A DNA stretch of 64,000 nt from NCBI GenBank assembly GCA_016874235.1, contig VGUJ01000009.1, forward strand, positions 1 through 64,000, in the 5' to 3' direction. Source of the DNA: Gammaproteobacteria bacterium. GTDB taxonomy: Bacteria > Pseudomonadota > Gammaproteobacteria > Steroidobacterales > Steroidobacteraceae. The position numbers and the translations under genes were made by a program. Numbering within the stretch: the first letter of the stretch is position 1; each line of letters begins with the position of its first letter. The notes beneath the pieces are model-generated. The model saw only the letters and a program-made list of their open reading frames with translations, did no database searches and was not told the origin of the DNA. Below are positions 19,606 to 28,506 of the stretch, piece after piece.

Positions 19606-22067
19606 GCGGTCGAGTCGACCTGCGTCACCTGCAAGATACTGTGACGGATTTGTTCGGACAGCACGAACTCAGCATCCGCCGCCACCCGCAAGAACACCTC
19701 GTCAAAGACGATTCGTCCTGCCTCGTCGCTGCGAATGACGCGCCGACGTAGCAGTAACGAGATGAAGTTGTCGAACATCGACCGGTCCGAAAACTCCGGA
19801 GAATTAAAGCCGTAGATCATGTTGATGCGCTGAGCGGTGAGCTGACAGCGTTCGGCGAGCTCACGCGAGGTCAGCACCCCAGAACCAGCATGCATCAGCG
19901 TCGCAATGGCGAGGTAATACCGCTCGATGGTCTGGACGGAGGCCTGCGCCAGCAACGACAACTGCAACGACTGCGGTGAGCTCGGCGCAGGACGACGCCA
20001 GGCATCCTGCTCCTCGAGACGTTCGAGAATACCGAGCGTCGCGAGCGCATCGAGCAAGCGACGCATGACACCCGGCAGCTCCTGCTCCGTCCATTTGAGA
20101 AACAGCTCGGATGCCACATAGGGATAGATACGCCACGCGAGTCGCTGAATGTCTTCGGTGCGCACTACCGAGTTGGAAATGAACGCACAGGCGACGAGCG
20201 AAGGCAGCGTAAAGAGGTGCAATACATTGTTGCGGTAGTAAGTCATGAGCACAGCCATCTCGTCGCTAATTCGTACGAGATCGCCGAGCTTGTGAGACTG
20301 GCGCTGCAATACTTTCATCGACTCGCCATAGGCGATCACGGCGGCACCGTCGAGATCGGTAATGGTGACGCGAGCATCGTAAGGCGCCATCCGCAGCAGC
20401 TTTAGATAAAGATCGCACTGCTTCGCAAGATCGCTACCCGCCATCGCTTGGCGCGGCATGGCGAGCAAGGTCACGGCAAGCAGATTGATCGGCGTGACCG
20501 CAGCGGCCGAGTTGATGTTTCGCATGATGCGATGTGCGAGATCATCGACGACGGCTGAGACCCACGGCGCTCGGCCTTCCTCATCGAGCGCCGCACGGTC
20601 CGCGGCGCCCACCTGATGCTGTAGTACATCGTCAAGCAAAATTGGCTCGCCGACGTTCACATGTACTCGACCGAACTTCTCGCGCAATACGCGAATCGCC
20701 CGTACAAGATCGCCGATGCTTTCTTTGCGCTTGGCCTGCCCGGACAACTCGCCGACGTAGGTACCCGCCTCCACGATACGCTCATAACCAAAATACACCG
20801 GCACGAACACGACGGGTCTACGCGGATCACGTAAGTGGCTGCGAACCGTCATGGAAATCATGCCGGTTTTTGGCTGCAGCAATCGTCCAGTTCTCGATCG
20901 CCCACCCTCAACAAAGTATTCGATCGAATGCCCGCGGGCCATGATGGTCGCCAGATACTTCATGAATACCGCGGTGTAGAGCGAATTACCCGCGAAACTC
21001 CGGCGAATGAAAAACGCGCCGCCTTTCCGTAACAAGCGACCGACGATCGGGATATTGAGATTGATTCCTGCGGCGATATGAGGCACCGCGTAACCCTGCT
21101 TGTAAATCACGTAGGACAGCAGCAGATAGTCCATGTGACTGCGATGACAAGGTACGAAAACAACTTCGCGATCTCTGGCGATCTCGCGCAAGGTCTCGGC
21201 ATGATTGAACGTCACGCCGTCATACAGTCGGTTCCACAGCCTGCCGAGAAAACCCTCCATGAAGGTGATGAAGACGTGCGAGTAGTTTGCAGCGATTTCT
21301 TCGAGGTAGCCCTTGGCGACCATGAGGGCGCGACGTCTCGGTACGCGTTTGTCGCGCATTTCAGCGGCCATCGCGGCACGCACTGCCCGAGTCGACAGCA
21401 CACGATGCAAAATCGTGCGTCGATGCGAAAGATCAGGCCCAATACGAGCCGCACGCTGCCGACGAAAGCTCGCCCGCTGCGCCCGCGCGATACGCGCAGC
21501 CTGCGACGCGGGGCTTCCACCCTCGACGAGCAAGCTTCGCAAGCTCGTCGGCTCCCCCACTTCGATCATCGTGAAGCGCCCGTTGATCAGTACTTGCATC
21601 AGCTTCCGGAACCCGCTCGCAAGCGCCCAGTTTTCGGTGAACAGCAAGCGCCACCACGAACCCTCTTTCTGCGGCGCGCGACCCCAATACACGGCGATCG
21701 GTACGAGTCTCACATCGAGCGTCGAATCGCGCTCGAGCACCTCGATCATTCGCACCAGCTCGGCAGGCGGTCGTCGATCGATACGTGGATCAAAGACTCC
21801 TCGCGTTCTCAAAAGTGGTATCGCTGCACGAACAGCGCTTTTTTTACGACCCAGGATGCGCCCCGACGGTCGCGGCAGTCCTTCACGTCTACAAAGATTT
21901 TCGAGCGCAGCGAGATCGACGGCACTACGACGCTCAAGTACGTAGCACACGGGCGATGCTTGAACGGCACCGATCGCAGCGGTCGCCGATTCGGGCCGAA
22001 CTTCAGGTCGTACCCAAAGATCGAGGCCGCGTCGAAGCACGGCGCTCAGCGCTCGCACCTCAGGCAT
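19596..22067 (-). CDS. plsB: Glycerol-3-phosphate 1-O-acyltransferase PlsB
   Basis: The 823-residue membrane-associated enzyme starts phospholipid synthesis by acylating glycerol-3-phosphate. All four acyltransferase blocks are present: HRSHMDYLLLSY (HX4D catalytic motif), GAFFIRRSFAGN, YFVEGGRSRTGRLLQPKTGM and VVFVPVYFGYERI. Length is close to E. coli PlsB (807 aa). An AGGAGG site sits five bases before the ATG, inside the end of the upstream hydrolase gene, so translation is probably coupled. It is the last gene of a seven-gene minus-strand run. Confidence 0.97.
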   Translation of the reverse strand: MPEVRALSAVLRRGLDLWVRPEVRPESATAAIGAVQASPVCYVLERRSAVDLAALENLCRREGLPRPSGRILGRKKSAVRAAIPLLRTRGVFDPRIDRRPPAELVRMIEVLERDSTLDVRLVPIAVYWGRAPQKEGSWWRLLFTENWALASGFRKLMQVLINGRFTMIEVGEPTSLRSLLVEGGSPASQAARIARAQRASFRRQRAARIGPDLSHRRTILHRVLSTRAVRAAMAAEMRDKRVPRRRALMVAKGYLEEIAANYSHVFITFMEGFLGRLWNRLYDGVTFNHAETLREIARDREVVFVPCHRSHMDYLLLSYVIYKQGYAVPHIAAGINLNIPIVGRLLRKGGAFFIRRSFAGNSLYTAVFMKYLATIMARGHSIEYFVEGGRSRTGRLLQPKTGMISMTVRSHLRDPRRPVVFVPVYFGYERIVEAGTYVGELSGQAKRKESIGDLVRAIRVLREKFGRVHVNVGEPILLDDVLQHQVGAADRAALDEEGRAPWVSAVVDDLAHRIMRNINSAAAVTPINLLAVTLLAMPRQAMAGSDLAKQCDLYLKLLRMAPYDARVTITDLDGAAVIAYGESMKVLQRQSHKLGDLVRISDEMAVLMTYYRNNVLHLFTLPSLVACAFISNSVVRTEDIQRLAWRIYPYVASELFLKWTEQELPGVMRRLLDALATLGILERLEEQDAWRRPAPSSPQSLQLSLLAQASVQTIERYYLAIATLMHAGSGVLTSRELAERCQLTAQRINMIYGFNSPEFSDRSMFDNFISLLLRRRVIRSDEAGRIVFDEVFLRVAADAEFVLSEQIRHSILQVTQVDSTAHS

Positions 22068-22563
22068 CGAAGCCTCCTAGGAACTCTCGCAACCAGCCGA
22101 CCATGCGAGGTAATGAAGCGTGCAATCGATGGTCGTCATCGACGAGGTAGGTCAGCGCCCGCTGCGTCTCGGCAAACGCTAGCCCTTTGGCGACCGGAAC
22201 GACCTCGTCGCGCCATCCGTGAATGACGACCGTCGGACAGGGCTCCGCCACGGGTGTGGGCGGGAGTCCCGGCAGATCGAAGGCAGGGGCCATCAGGAAG
22301 AGGCCGGAGGCGCTGACAGGACGGGACGCCGCCGCAGCAAGGTAACCCCCGAGACTCGAACCCACCAACACGGGTCGTGGCGGCAGACCGCGACAAGCCT
22401 CGAGCAGTTTTTCGAGTCGCCCTTCGACGGTATCGATTCCCCGATAGTCCACAGACTCGACACGCCATCGCAGCGCTCGGGCGACCTCCGCCAGCGCGAC
22501 AATTTTCGTACCCCATGGCTCGGAATCCTTGCCATGCGAAAACACAATCGTTTTAGCCCCCAC
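22060..22563 (-). CDS. Small alpha/beta hydrolase
   Basis: The 167-residue protein has a compact alpha/beta-hydrolase fold: TIVFSHGKDSEPWG, nucleophile elbow VGSSLGGYLAA (serine near residue 70), then VVIHGWRDEVVP (acid) and DDDHRLH (histidine). It resembles the YqiA/UPF0227-type small esterases in size. The substrate is unknown. Its end overlaps plsB by eight bases, hinting at a role in lipid or acyl-ester turnover, but that is inference. Confidence 0.8.
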   Translation of the reverse strand: MGAKTIVFSHGKDSEPWGTKIVALAEVARALRWRVESVDYRGIDTVEGRLEKLLEACRGLPPRPVLVGSSLGGYLAAAASRPVSASGLFLMAPAFDLPGLPPTPVAEPCPTVVIHGWRDEVVPVAKGLAFAETQRALTYLVDDDHRLHASLPRMVGWLREFLGGFDA

Positions 22564-22617
22564 GGCGCCAAGTGTACCCCCAGCCGCCGGCGCGCGGTGA
22601 CGAGGACGGAGGGCTGC

Positions 22618-23745
22618 TTACGGCTCCTGATCGGGGGGGGCGGTGAGTCCATCCCAGGTGGCACCGATCGGCACGGCATTACGTACACGGGTCGCTTCAG
22701 CGACCAGACTGTCGTAGCTCGCATCGGCCCGCGAGATCGCCACGGGTAACCCGCGGGGCGTGTGGCTGAAGCGCGAGACAGCCTGCCAATCGATGCTGGC
22801 ACCTCGAGTCTTCAAATCCTTCTGAATCTTTGACGCCACACCTCGAGACAGTAGCTTCTGTTGGGCTTTCTTCCAGTCGCGAGGGTCGTCCTCAAGCACG
22901 TCAAAGGCCTGCATGTAGAGCTGATCTCCCCGCCAACCGAATACGAAGGGCTGGTTGACCACGGTGACCTTGGTGCCCGGCCGAACGAGGTCATACAAAA
23001 ACTCGACGTCCTCGGGAAAGAGCCGGATACAGCCGTGACTCGAGCGCAACCCCACGCCCGCGGGCTTGTTGGTGCCGTGGATGAGATAACTCGGCCAACC
23101 GAGATACAGCGCCCGTGTGCCGAGCGGGTTATCGGGGCCCGGCGGCACGACAGTCGGAAGAATCTCACCGTCCTTTGCATGCTCTGCACGTACCCCGGGA
23201 CCGGGCCGCCACGGCGGATTCCGCGCCATGCGTGTCACAGTGGTCGAACCGACGGGCGTCGCCCAACCGACGCGACCGATGCCGATGGGAAACGTGTAGA
23301 CCACTTGCGGCTCACCCCGCCCCACTCGCGGAAAATAATAGAGCCGCATCGCAGCAAGATTGATGACGATACCTTCACGAGGTGCATTGGGCAGCAGGTG
23401 CTGCGTGGGCAGAACGATCTCTCGACCTTCGCCCGGCAACCACGGATCGACGCCCGGATTGGCTCTCACGAGCTCCTCGTATCCGACGTTGAAGCGACGT
23501 GCGAGATCAGTGAAGGTATCTTCATCACTCGCTCGGGTGACTCGAAGTTCACCAACCAGGTCAGAGGTGGCGTCGGCGAGCTCGAACCGATGCGTACTCA
23601 AAGAATAAGGTTCGTCGATACCGGCGATGGGCGGCACGACAACGGGAGCGACGGATTGGCGCTGGGCCACGGACCCGCACGCGACCAGCAGACCTAAAGC
23701 ACCGAGCGTGGCGAGCCGACCGACAACGAGGCAGAGCGTCCTCAT
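22618..23745 (-). CDS. L,D-transpeptidase lipoprotein (YkuD family)
   Basis: The 375-residue predicted lipoprotein has a lipobox ending in LLVACGS, a LysM-like peptidoglycan-binding segment (residues about 65-115, including RFNVGYEELVRANPGVD), and a YkuD catalytic domain with GTNKPAGVG and the SSHGCIRLFPEDVE active site (His and catalytic Cys). The family forms 3-3 peptidoglycan crosslinks or anchors proteins to peptidoglycan, as E. coli YbiS/ErfK/YcfS do. About 110 residues after the catalytic domain are an extension of unknown role. It belongs to the M13-to-plsB envelope run. Confidence 0.92.
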   Translation of the reverse strand: MRTLCLVVGRLATLGALGLLVACGSVAQRQSVAPVVVPPIAGIDEPYSLSTHRFELADATSDLVGELRVTRASDEDTFTDLARRFNVGYEELVRANPGVDPWLPGEGREIVLPTQHLLPNAPREGIVINLAAMRLYYFPRVGRGEPQVVYTFPIGIGRVGWATPVGSTTVTRMARNPPWRPGPGVRAEHAKDGEILPTVVPPGPDNPLGTRALYLGWPSYLIHGTNKPAGVGLRSSHGCIRLFPEDVEFLYDLVRPGTKVTVVNQPFVFGWRGDQLYMQAFDVLEDDPRDWKKAQQKLLSRGVASKIQKDLKTRGASIDWQAVSRFSHTPRGLPVAISRADASYDSLVAEATRVRNAVPIGATWDGLTAPPDQEP

Positions 23746-23756
23746 GGGCGCAAAGA

Positions 23757-24257
23757 TTACAGCAGGACGGGTCGGTTCGGCTGCTCGTTGCGATCGCCGC
23801 CCTCGCTCGGGAAGTGCCGGGCGAGCAAGGCGCCAACGCTTTCGATACCGGCTACTGCACCTTCCGGGAATCGCCCCTCACGAAAATGCTGTTCCATGGT
23901 CCGACAGACCGTTTCCCACTCGTCGGACGACACGCGCGAGGCGATGCCGCGGTCGGCGACGATTTCCACGTCGTGCTCGGACATCAACAGGTAGATCAGA
24001 ACGCCGTTGTTTCGCTCGGTATCCCAGATGCCGAGTCGGCCGAACAAGGCCACCGCGCGTTGTCGCGGTGTCCGGTCCGCCCATAAATCACCGAGGTCGA
24101 GCGATGTCTCGATTACGAAGCGAATTTCCCCGGCGTGCTGGGCCTCGACGGTGGTGATGACCTTCTCGATAGTGCGCAAGGCATGGGCGGGGAAGCGTCG
24201 TCGCGTGACAAGCGGTGTCGCGAATAAATTTTTGGTCCAGCGCTTGAAGGTGCTCAT
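23757..24257 (-). CDS. TPM-domain protein without signal peptide
   Basis: The 166-residue protein has one TPM (YgcG/TPM_phosphatase) domain, seen in the HAGEIRFVIETSLDL strand and the VLIYLLMSEHDVEIVADRGI segment. Unlike its upstream neighbour it has no leader and no Gly-rich tail, so it is probably cytoplasmic. TPM proteins often occur next to LemA, as here; their chemistry is poorly known, though some members show acid-phosphatase activity. It starts 15 bases after the other TPM gene. Confidence 0.85.
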   Translation of the reverse strand: MSTFKRWTKNLFATPLVTRRRFPAHALRTIEKVITTVEAQHAGEIRFVIETSLDLGDLWADRTPRQRAVALFGRLGIWDTERNNGVLIYLLMSEHDVEIVADRGIASRVSSDEWETVCRTMEQHFREGRFPEGAVAGIESVGALLARHFPSEGGDRNEQPNRPVLL

Positions 24258-24272
24258 GATGCGAGAAGCCTC

Positions 24273-25157
24273 TTACCAACGACCCGAGGCGCCGCCGCCT
24301 CCGAAACCGCCTCCGAGTCCGCCAAAGCCACCGCCGCCAAAACCACCGCCGCCGAAACCGCCCCCACCGAAGCCACCGCCGTCCCAACGACCACGACGCC
24401 CATGGCTCGCGAAGCGCCCTGTCGGCACGCCGCCGGCGAGTGCGACGACGAAGCCGACCACACCCGCGAGCATCGCGAGCCCGAAAGCGCCCGTCACCAT
24501 GAGGCCGAGTGCGCCCAGCACGCCGCCCGTCGTCACCGCGCCAAGAATGCGCCCTAAAATCTTTCGCAGGATGGCCGAGAGCACGATGGCCAACACGAAC
24601 ACCAGCCCGATGATGTCTTCGAAACCGCCCCCCTCACGGGCCTGCCATGACTGCTCAGGCTCGGGCAAGGGCTCGCCGTCGACGACCGAGATCATGCGAT
24701 CGACGCCCGCATCGATGCCGGCCGCATAATCGCCACCTCGAAAAAGTGGCGTGATCGTTTCATCGATGATGCGATTTGAAGTGAGGTCGGTGAGCACACC
24801 CTCGAGACCGCGCCCGACTTCGATGCGCAGTGCTCGATCTTCAACCGCAATGATGAGCAACGCACCGTCATCGACACCCTTTCGACCGAGCTTCCAAGCG
24901 TCGACCACGCGAATGGAGTACTGCTCGATCTCTTCGGGCGCCGTACTCGCCACGGTGAGTACAGCGATCTGAGCGCCCTTTCGGGCCTCGAACGCCGCCA
25001 GCTTTTCTTCGAGCGCCGCTTCCCGATCTGCCGCGAGAATGTCAGCCGTATCCGTCACTCGACGCTCGAGCGACGGGATGGGCTGCAAACCCTGCGCCGA
25101 GGCGATCCAGGGGATCGCCGCGACAAGTAGCAGCAGAGATGCAAACGCGCGACGCAC
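24273..25157 (-). CDS. Exported TPM-domain protein with Gly-rich tail (YgcG-like)
   Basis: The 294-residue protein has a signal peptide (to about SAQG, residue 22), a TPM domain (RVTDTADILAADREAALEEK to the GDYAAGIDAGVDRMI region), a hydrophobic membrane region (about residues 184-245), and a tail of repeated GGFGGGGFG units. The tail is encoded by a short DNA repeat near 24290-24390. This architecture is the classical LemA partner. It may act at the inner membrane on a periplasmic substrate; no function is established. Confidence 0.88.
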   Translation of the reverse strand: MRRAFASLLLLVAAIPWIASAQGLQPIPSLERRVTDTADILAADREAALEEKLAAFEARKGAQIAVLTVASTAPEEIEQYSIRVVDAWKLGRKGVDDGALLIIAVEDRALRIEVGRGLEGVLTDLTSNRIIDETITPLFRGGDYAAGIDAGVDRMISVVDGEPLPEPEQSWQAREGGGFEDIIGLVFVLAIVLSAILRKILGRILGAVTTGGVLGALGLMVTGAFGLAMLAGVVGFVVALAGGVPTGRFASHGRRGRWDGGGFGGGGFGGGGFGGGGFGGLGGGFGGGGASGRW

Positions 25158-25174
25158 GTCGATGGACGTCAGAG

Positions 25175-25774
25175 TCAGGGTGTCGGATTACCGAAATCGA
25201 CGGTCGGTGCCGCCGAAATGGCCGCTTCGTTCTCGACGGTGAAATTCGGCTTCACTTCATAGCCGAACACCATCGCGGTCAGATTGGACGGGAACTTGCG
25301 GATCGTGCCGTTGTAGTCCTGTACGGCTGCGATGTAGCGGTTGCGAGCGACGGCGATGCGGTTCTCGGTGCCTTCGAGCTGCGCCTGCAGATCGCGGAAG
25401 TTTTGATCCGACTTCAGTTGCGGATAGTTCTCGGTGACCATCAGCAAACTCTTGAGCGCCTGCGTCAGCTCGCCTTGTGCCGCCTGATACTTTTGCAACG
25501 CCGCCGGATCGTTCACGAGCTCTGGCGTCACTTGGATCGACGTCGCCCGAGCACGCGCTTCGGTGACACCCACGAGCACCTTTTCTTCCTGTGCCGCGAA
25601 TCCCTTCACGGTATTGACGAGGTTCGGGATGAGATCCGCACGACGCTGATACTGGTTGACCACCTCAGACCAAGACGCCTTGATGGCTTCGTCCTGAGTC
25701 TGAATGGTGTTGTAGCCGCAGCCCGACAGGCCGAGCGTTGTCATCAGCATGAGTATGGCCACGATCTTTTTCAT
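25175..25774 (-). CDS. lemA: LemA family lipoprotein
   Basis: The 199-residue protein begins MKKIVAILMLMTTLGLSGCG, a lipoprotein signal with the Cys at residue 19, followed by the LemA four-helix core: QRRADLIPNLVNTVKGFAAQ, then ARARATSIQV and AVQDYNGTIRKFPSN. The ATG at 25774 has a GGGAG site eight bases upstream; an in-frame start at 25822 would place 16 residues before the lipobox and is rejected. It is followed by two TPM genes, the common LemA-TPM operon. The function is unknown; links to stress and membrane remodelling are proposed for the family. Confidence 0.92.
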   Translation of the reverse strand: MKKIVAILMLMTTLGLSGCGYNTIQTQDEAIKASWSEVVNQYQRRADLIPNLVNTVKGFAAQEEKVLVGVTEARARATSIQVTPELVNDPAALQKYQAAQGELTQALKSLLMVTENYPQLKSDQNFRDLQAQLEGTENRIAVARNRYIAAVQDYNGTIRKFPSNLTAMVFGYEVKPNFTVENEAAISAAPTVDFGNPTP

Positions 25775-25815
25775 GAGTTCATCTCCCATCAGAGCGCCGA
25801 CTCGGCGCGCGTTGA

Positions 25816-27891
25816 TCACCAAATTTTGACGCGTTCTTTCGGCTCACGGTACAGCCGGTCGCCGGGTTTGACATCGAAGGCGTCATAAAATTCCGTCATG
25901 TTGGCGACTACACCATTGCAGCGATACTCGCTGGGGCTGTGAGTGTCGGTCACCAGACGCACACGCAGCTCATCGTCGCGGTATTTTCGGCGCCAGATCT
26001 GCGCCCAACCCAAGAAGAAACGCTGAGGACCCGTGAATCCATCGATCACCGGCGCGGGTTGGCCATTCAGAGAGAGCGTATATGCTCGATACGCCACCGC
26101 GAGCCCGGAAAGGTCGCCGATGTTTTCACCCAAGGTGAGATCGCCGTTAACCGAGCGATCGTCGATCGGCTTGAACGCGCTGTACTGCGCCGAGAGCCGC
26201 CCCGCGCGCTCACGGAATCGAACGTTGTCGTCGAAGGTCCACCAGTCGCGCAGATTCCCTTCACCGTCGTAGCGACGCCCCGAGTCGTCGAACCCGTGAC
26301 TGATCTCGTGCCCGATCACCCCACCGATACCACCGTAGTTCACGGCGTCATCGACCTTCGGATCAAAGAACGGCGGGCGCAGGATCGCCGCCGGGAAGAC
26401 GATCTCGTTCATCGGCGGGCTGTAGTACGCGTTGACCGTCTGCGGCGTCATCCCCCACTCACTGCGATCGACAGGTTTGCCGAGACGATCCATCTGCCGC
26501 AAGAACTCGAATTCATTGACTCGACGAAGGTTGCCAAGCAGATCGTCTGGTCGTACTTCAAGTCGACTGTAGTCGCGCCACTTGTCCGGGTAGCCAACCT
26601 TCACCGAGAACGCCGCAAGCTTTCGTTTGGCCTCTTCCTTGGTCTGAGGGCCCATCCACTCAAGCGAGTCGATCGACTGCTCGAAGGCCACTCGCAGGTT
26701 CGCGACGAGCTCACGGATACGAGTGCGAGCCTCGGGCGGGAACGTGCGCTCCACGTAGAGTCGGCCGGCGATCTCGCCGATCGAGCGGTCGATGAGTGTC
26801 AAAGATCGACGCCAGCGCGGCTGCTGAGCCTGCACGCCGCGCAGCGCACGCTCGCGGAAGTCGAAGCGCGCCGTATCGTAGGCGGTAGGCAGGAACGAGG
26901 CATTGGCATCGAGCAGACGGAATCGAAAATACTCCCGCCACGTCGTCACCGGAGTGGCGCGTACGAGCTCGCCGAGCTGCTTCACGTAACTCGGCTGTCG
27001 GATATCGAACTCCGTGATCGCCGCGGCCTCGGGGCCCATTCCATCAATGAAAGGCCGCCAGCCGAAGGCCGACATGGCGACGATCGCATCGACGATCGAC
27101 GTACGGTTGTAGGTCTTCACCGGATCACGATTCTCGACTCGCGTCCAATGCAGGCGGGCGATCGACGTTTCGAGCGCTACGATCCGCGCGGCTGCGGCCC
27201 CTGCCTCGGAACTACCCGACAGCGACAACAGCTTCTCCGCATAAGTGGCGAGATCGGCCCGAGCTTTCGCATTCCGCGCATCATCGGAGAGGTAGTACTC
27301 GCGATCGGGCATCGTCAGTCCGCTTTGCGACAAACCCGGGATGTAGCGAGTCGACTGTCGACGATCCTGACCGACGTACGCGCCGATCGGCGCACCGATG
27401 CCGAGACGCTGCGCTCGCCCGAAGAACGCGAACACGTCGTCATAGGAGGCAAGCGAAGCAATTCGTGAGAGCTCCGACTCGAGCGGCGCGATGCCTCGTG
27501 TCTCGATGGCCTTCGTGTCCATGAAAGCGCTGTAAAAATCTCCGAGCTTTTGAGCATCAGAATCGCGTGCGCGCTTCGGATCGGCCGCTGCGGATTCGAC
27601 CAGCTCTCGCAGCGTCCCGAGCGCATCGTCCTCGAGCTTGCTGAACGTTCCGTAGTTGGAGCGGTCTGCCGGAATCTCGGTGCGGGCAAGCCAGGCGCCG
27701 CCCGCGAAACGATACAAGTCGTCCTGCGGACGTACGCTGCGATCAAAGCCCTCGAGGTCGAGCCCCGAACGCAGCGAAGAGGCGCCCGCTGGGAGCGGCA
27801 CGGCGGCGGCCGAGTCGGCCGCAAACCCATCGGACGCAAGGCTGAGGCCCGCCGCGGCGACCATCGAAAAAACACACAGACGAAGGTTCAT
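25816..27891 (-). CDS. Secreted M13-family zinc metallopeptidase (neprilysin/PepO-like)
   Basis: The 691-residue exported endopeptidase starts with a signal peptide (MNLRLCVFSMVAAAGLSLAS). The zinc site is GHEISHGFDDSGRRYDGEGN (HEXXH near residue 526), the third ligand ENIGDLSGLAVAY lies near residue 587, and NAYYSPPMNEIVFPAAILRP precedes them, all as in M13 enzymes. The ATG at 27891 has an AGGA site; longer readings to 27972 are rejected. It cleaves peptides up to oligopeptide size, probably in the periplasm. It heads the minus-strand run down to plsB. Confidence 0.95.
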   Translation of the reverse strand: MNLRLCVFSMVAAAGLSLASDGFAADSAAAVPLPAGASSLRSGLDLEGFDRSVRPQDDLYRFAGGAWLARTEIPADRSNYGTFSKLEDDALGTLRELVESAAADPKRARDSDAQKLGDFYSAFMDTKAIETRGIAPLESELSRIASLASYDDVFAFFGRAQRLGIGAPIGAYVGQDRRQSTRYIPGLSQSGLTMPDREYYLSDDARNAKARADLATYAEKLLSLSGSSEAGAAAARIVALETSIARLHWTRVENRDPVKTYNRTSIVDAIVAMSAFGWRPFIDGMGPEAAAITEFDIRQPSYVKQLGELVRATPVTTWREYFRFRLLDANASFLPTAYDTARFDFRERALRGVQAQQPRWRRSLTLIDRSIGEIAGRLYVERTFPPEARTRIRELVANLRVAFEQSIDSLEWMGPQTKEEAKRKLAAFSVKVGYPDKWRDYSRLEVRPDDLLGNLRRVNEFEFLRQMDRLGKPVDRSEWGMTPQTVNAYYSPPMNEIVFPAAILRPPFFDPKVDDAVNYGGIGGVIGHEISHGFDDSGRRYDGEGNLRDWWTFDDNVRFRERAGRLSAQYSAFKPIDDRSVNGDLTLGENIGDLSGLAVAYRAYTLSLNGQPAPVIDGFTGPQRFFLGWAQIWRRKYRDDELRVRLVTDTHSPSEYRCNGVVANMTEFYDAFDVKPGDRLYREPKERVKIW

Positions 27892-27989
27892 GCTCGATTT
27901 CCTGAACTGAGGTGATCCAAACTGGAGCGCAAGATTACCGCGTCCCGCCTCGCCGCGGACACCGCGCACCATTATCCTTATATCGAATC

Positions 27990-28487
27990 ATGTCCCGATA
28001 CCGACCTCCAACGACTCCGGGCTCCAAATTCATCACCCAGGAGGGTCACGCTCGCCTCACCACCGAACTCGATCAGCTGTGGCGAATCGAGCGGCCTCAG
28101 GTCACGCAAGCCGTCAGCGAAGCGGCTGCTCAGGGCGATCGCTCCGAAAATGCCGACTACACCTATGGCAAGCGTCGCCTGAGAGAGATCGATCGACGGG
28201 TACGATTTTTGAGGGAACGCCTCGACGGGATGGTGGTCGTCGAGCGTCCGCCCGATGACCTTCGACGTATTTTCTTTGGTGCGTGGGTCACGCTCGAGGA
28301 CGACTCCGGAGAGCTCGCGCATCATCGCATCGTCGGACCCGACGAATTCGATCTCGCCCCCGGGTACATCAGCATGGATGCCCCCCTTGCAAGAGCTTTA
28401 CTCGGAAAGCGACTTGACGACGAAGTCAGAGTCTCGACCCCGGCAGGCGAGCGGACTTGGCTGATCACCGAGATCCGCTACACCTGA
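27990..28487 (+). CDS. greB: Transcription elongation factor GreB
   Basis: The 165-residue factor rescues backtracked RNA polymerase by stimulating cleavage of the nascent RNA. The N-terminal coiled coil has FITQEGHARLTTELDQLW and the tip acidic pair in QGDRSENADYTYGKRRLRE; the C-terminal FKBP-like domain has MDAPLARALLGKRLDDEV. The longer coiled coil and basic stretch fit GreB rather than GreA. A TATATC hexamer lies five bases before the ATG and no ribosome site is obvious. Confidence 0.95.
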   Translation: MSRYRPPTTPGSKFITQEGHARLTTELDQLWRIERPQVTQAVSEAAAQGDRSENADYTYGKRRLREIDRRVRFLRERLDGMVVVERPPDDLRRIFFGAWVTLEDDSGELAHHRIVGPDEFDLAPGYISMDAPLARALLGKRLDDEVRVSTPAGERTWLITEIRYT

Positions 28488-28506
28488 CTGCCGAGGCCTC
28501 GCTGCC

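Noticed and set aside
24290-24390. Short DNA repeats resembling a repeat array
   Set aside because: They encode the GGFGGGGFG tail of the TPM protein in frame; there are no spacers of constant length and no CRISPR-type repeat.
25939-27468. Plus-strand open frame of 509 codons opposite the M13 peptidase
   Set aside because: Composition is Arg/Asp/Leu-rich nonsense without motifs, while the opposite strand has the full M13 active site.
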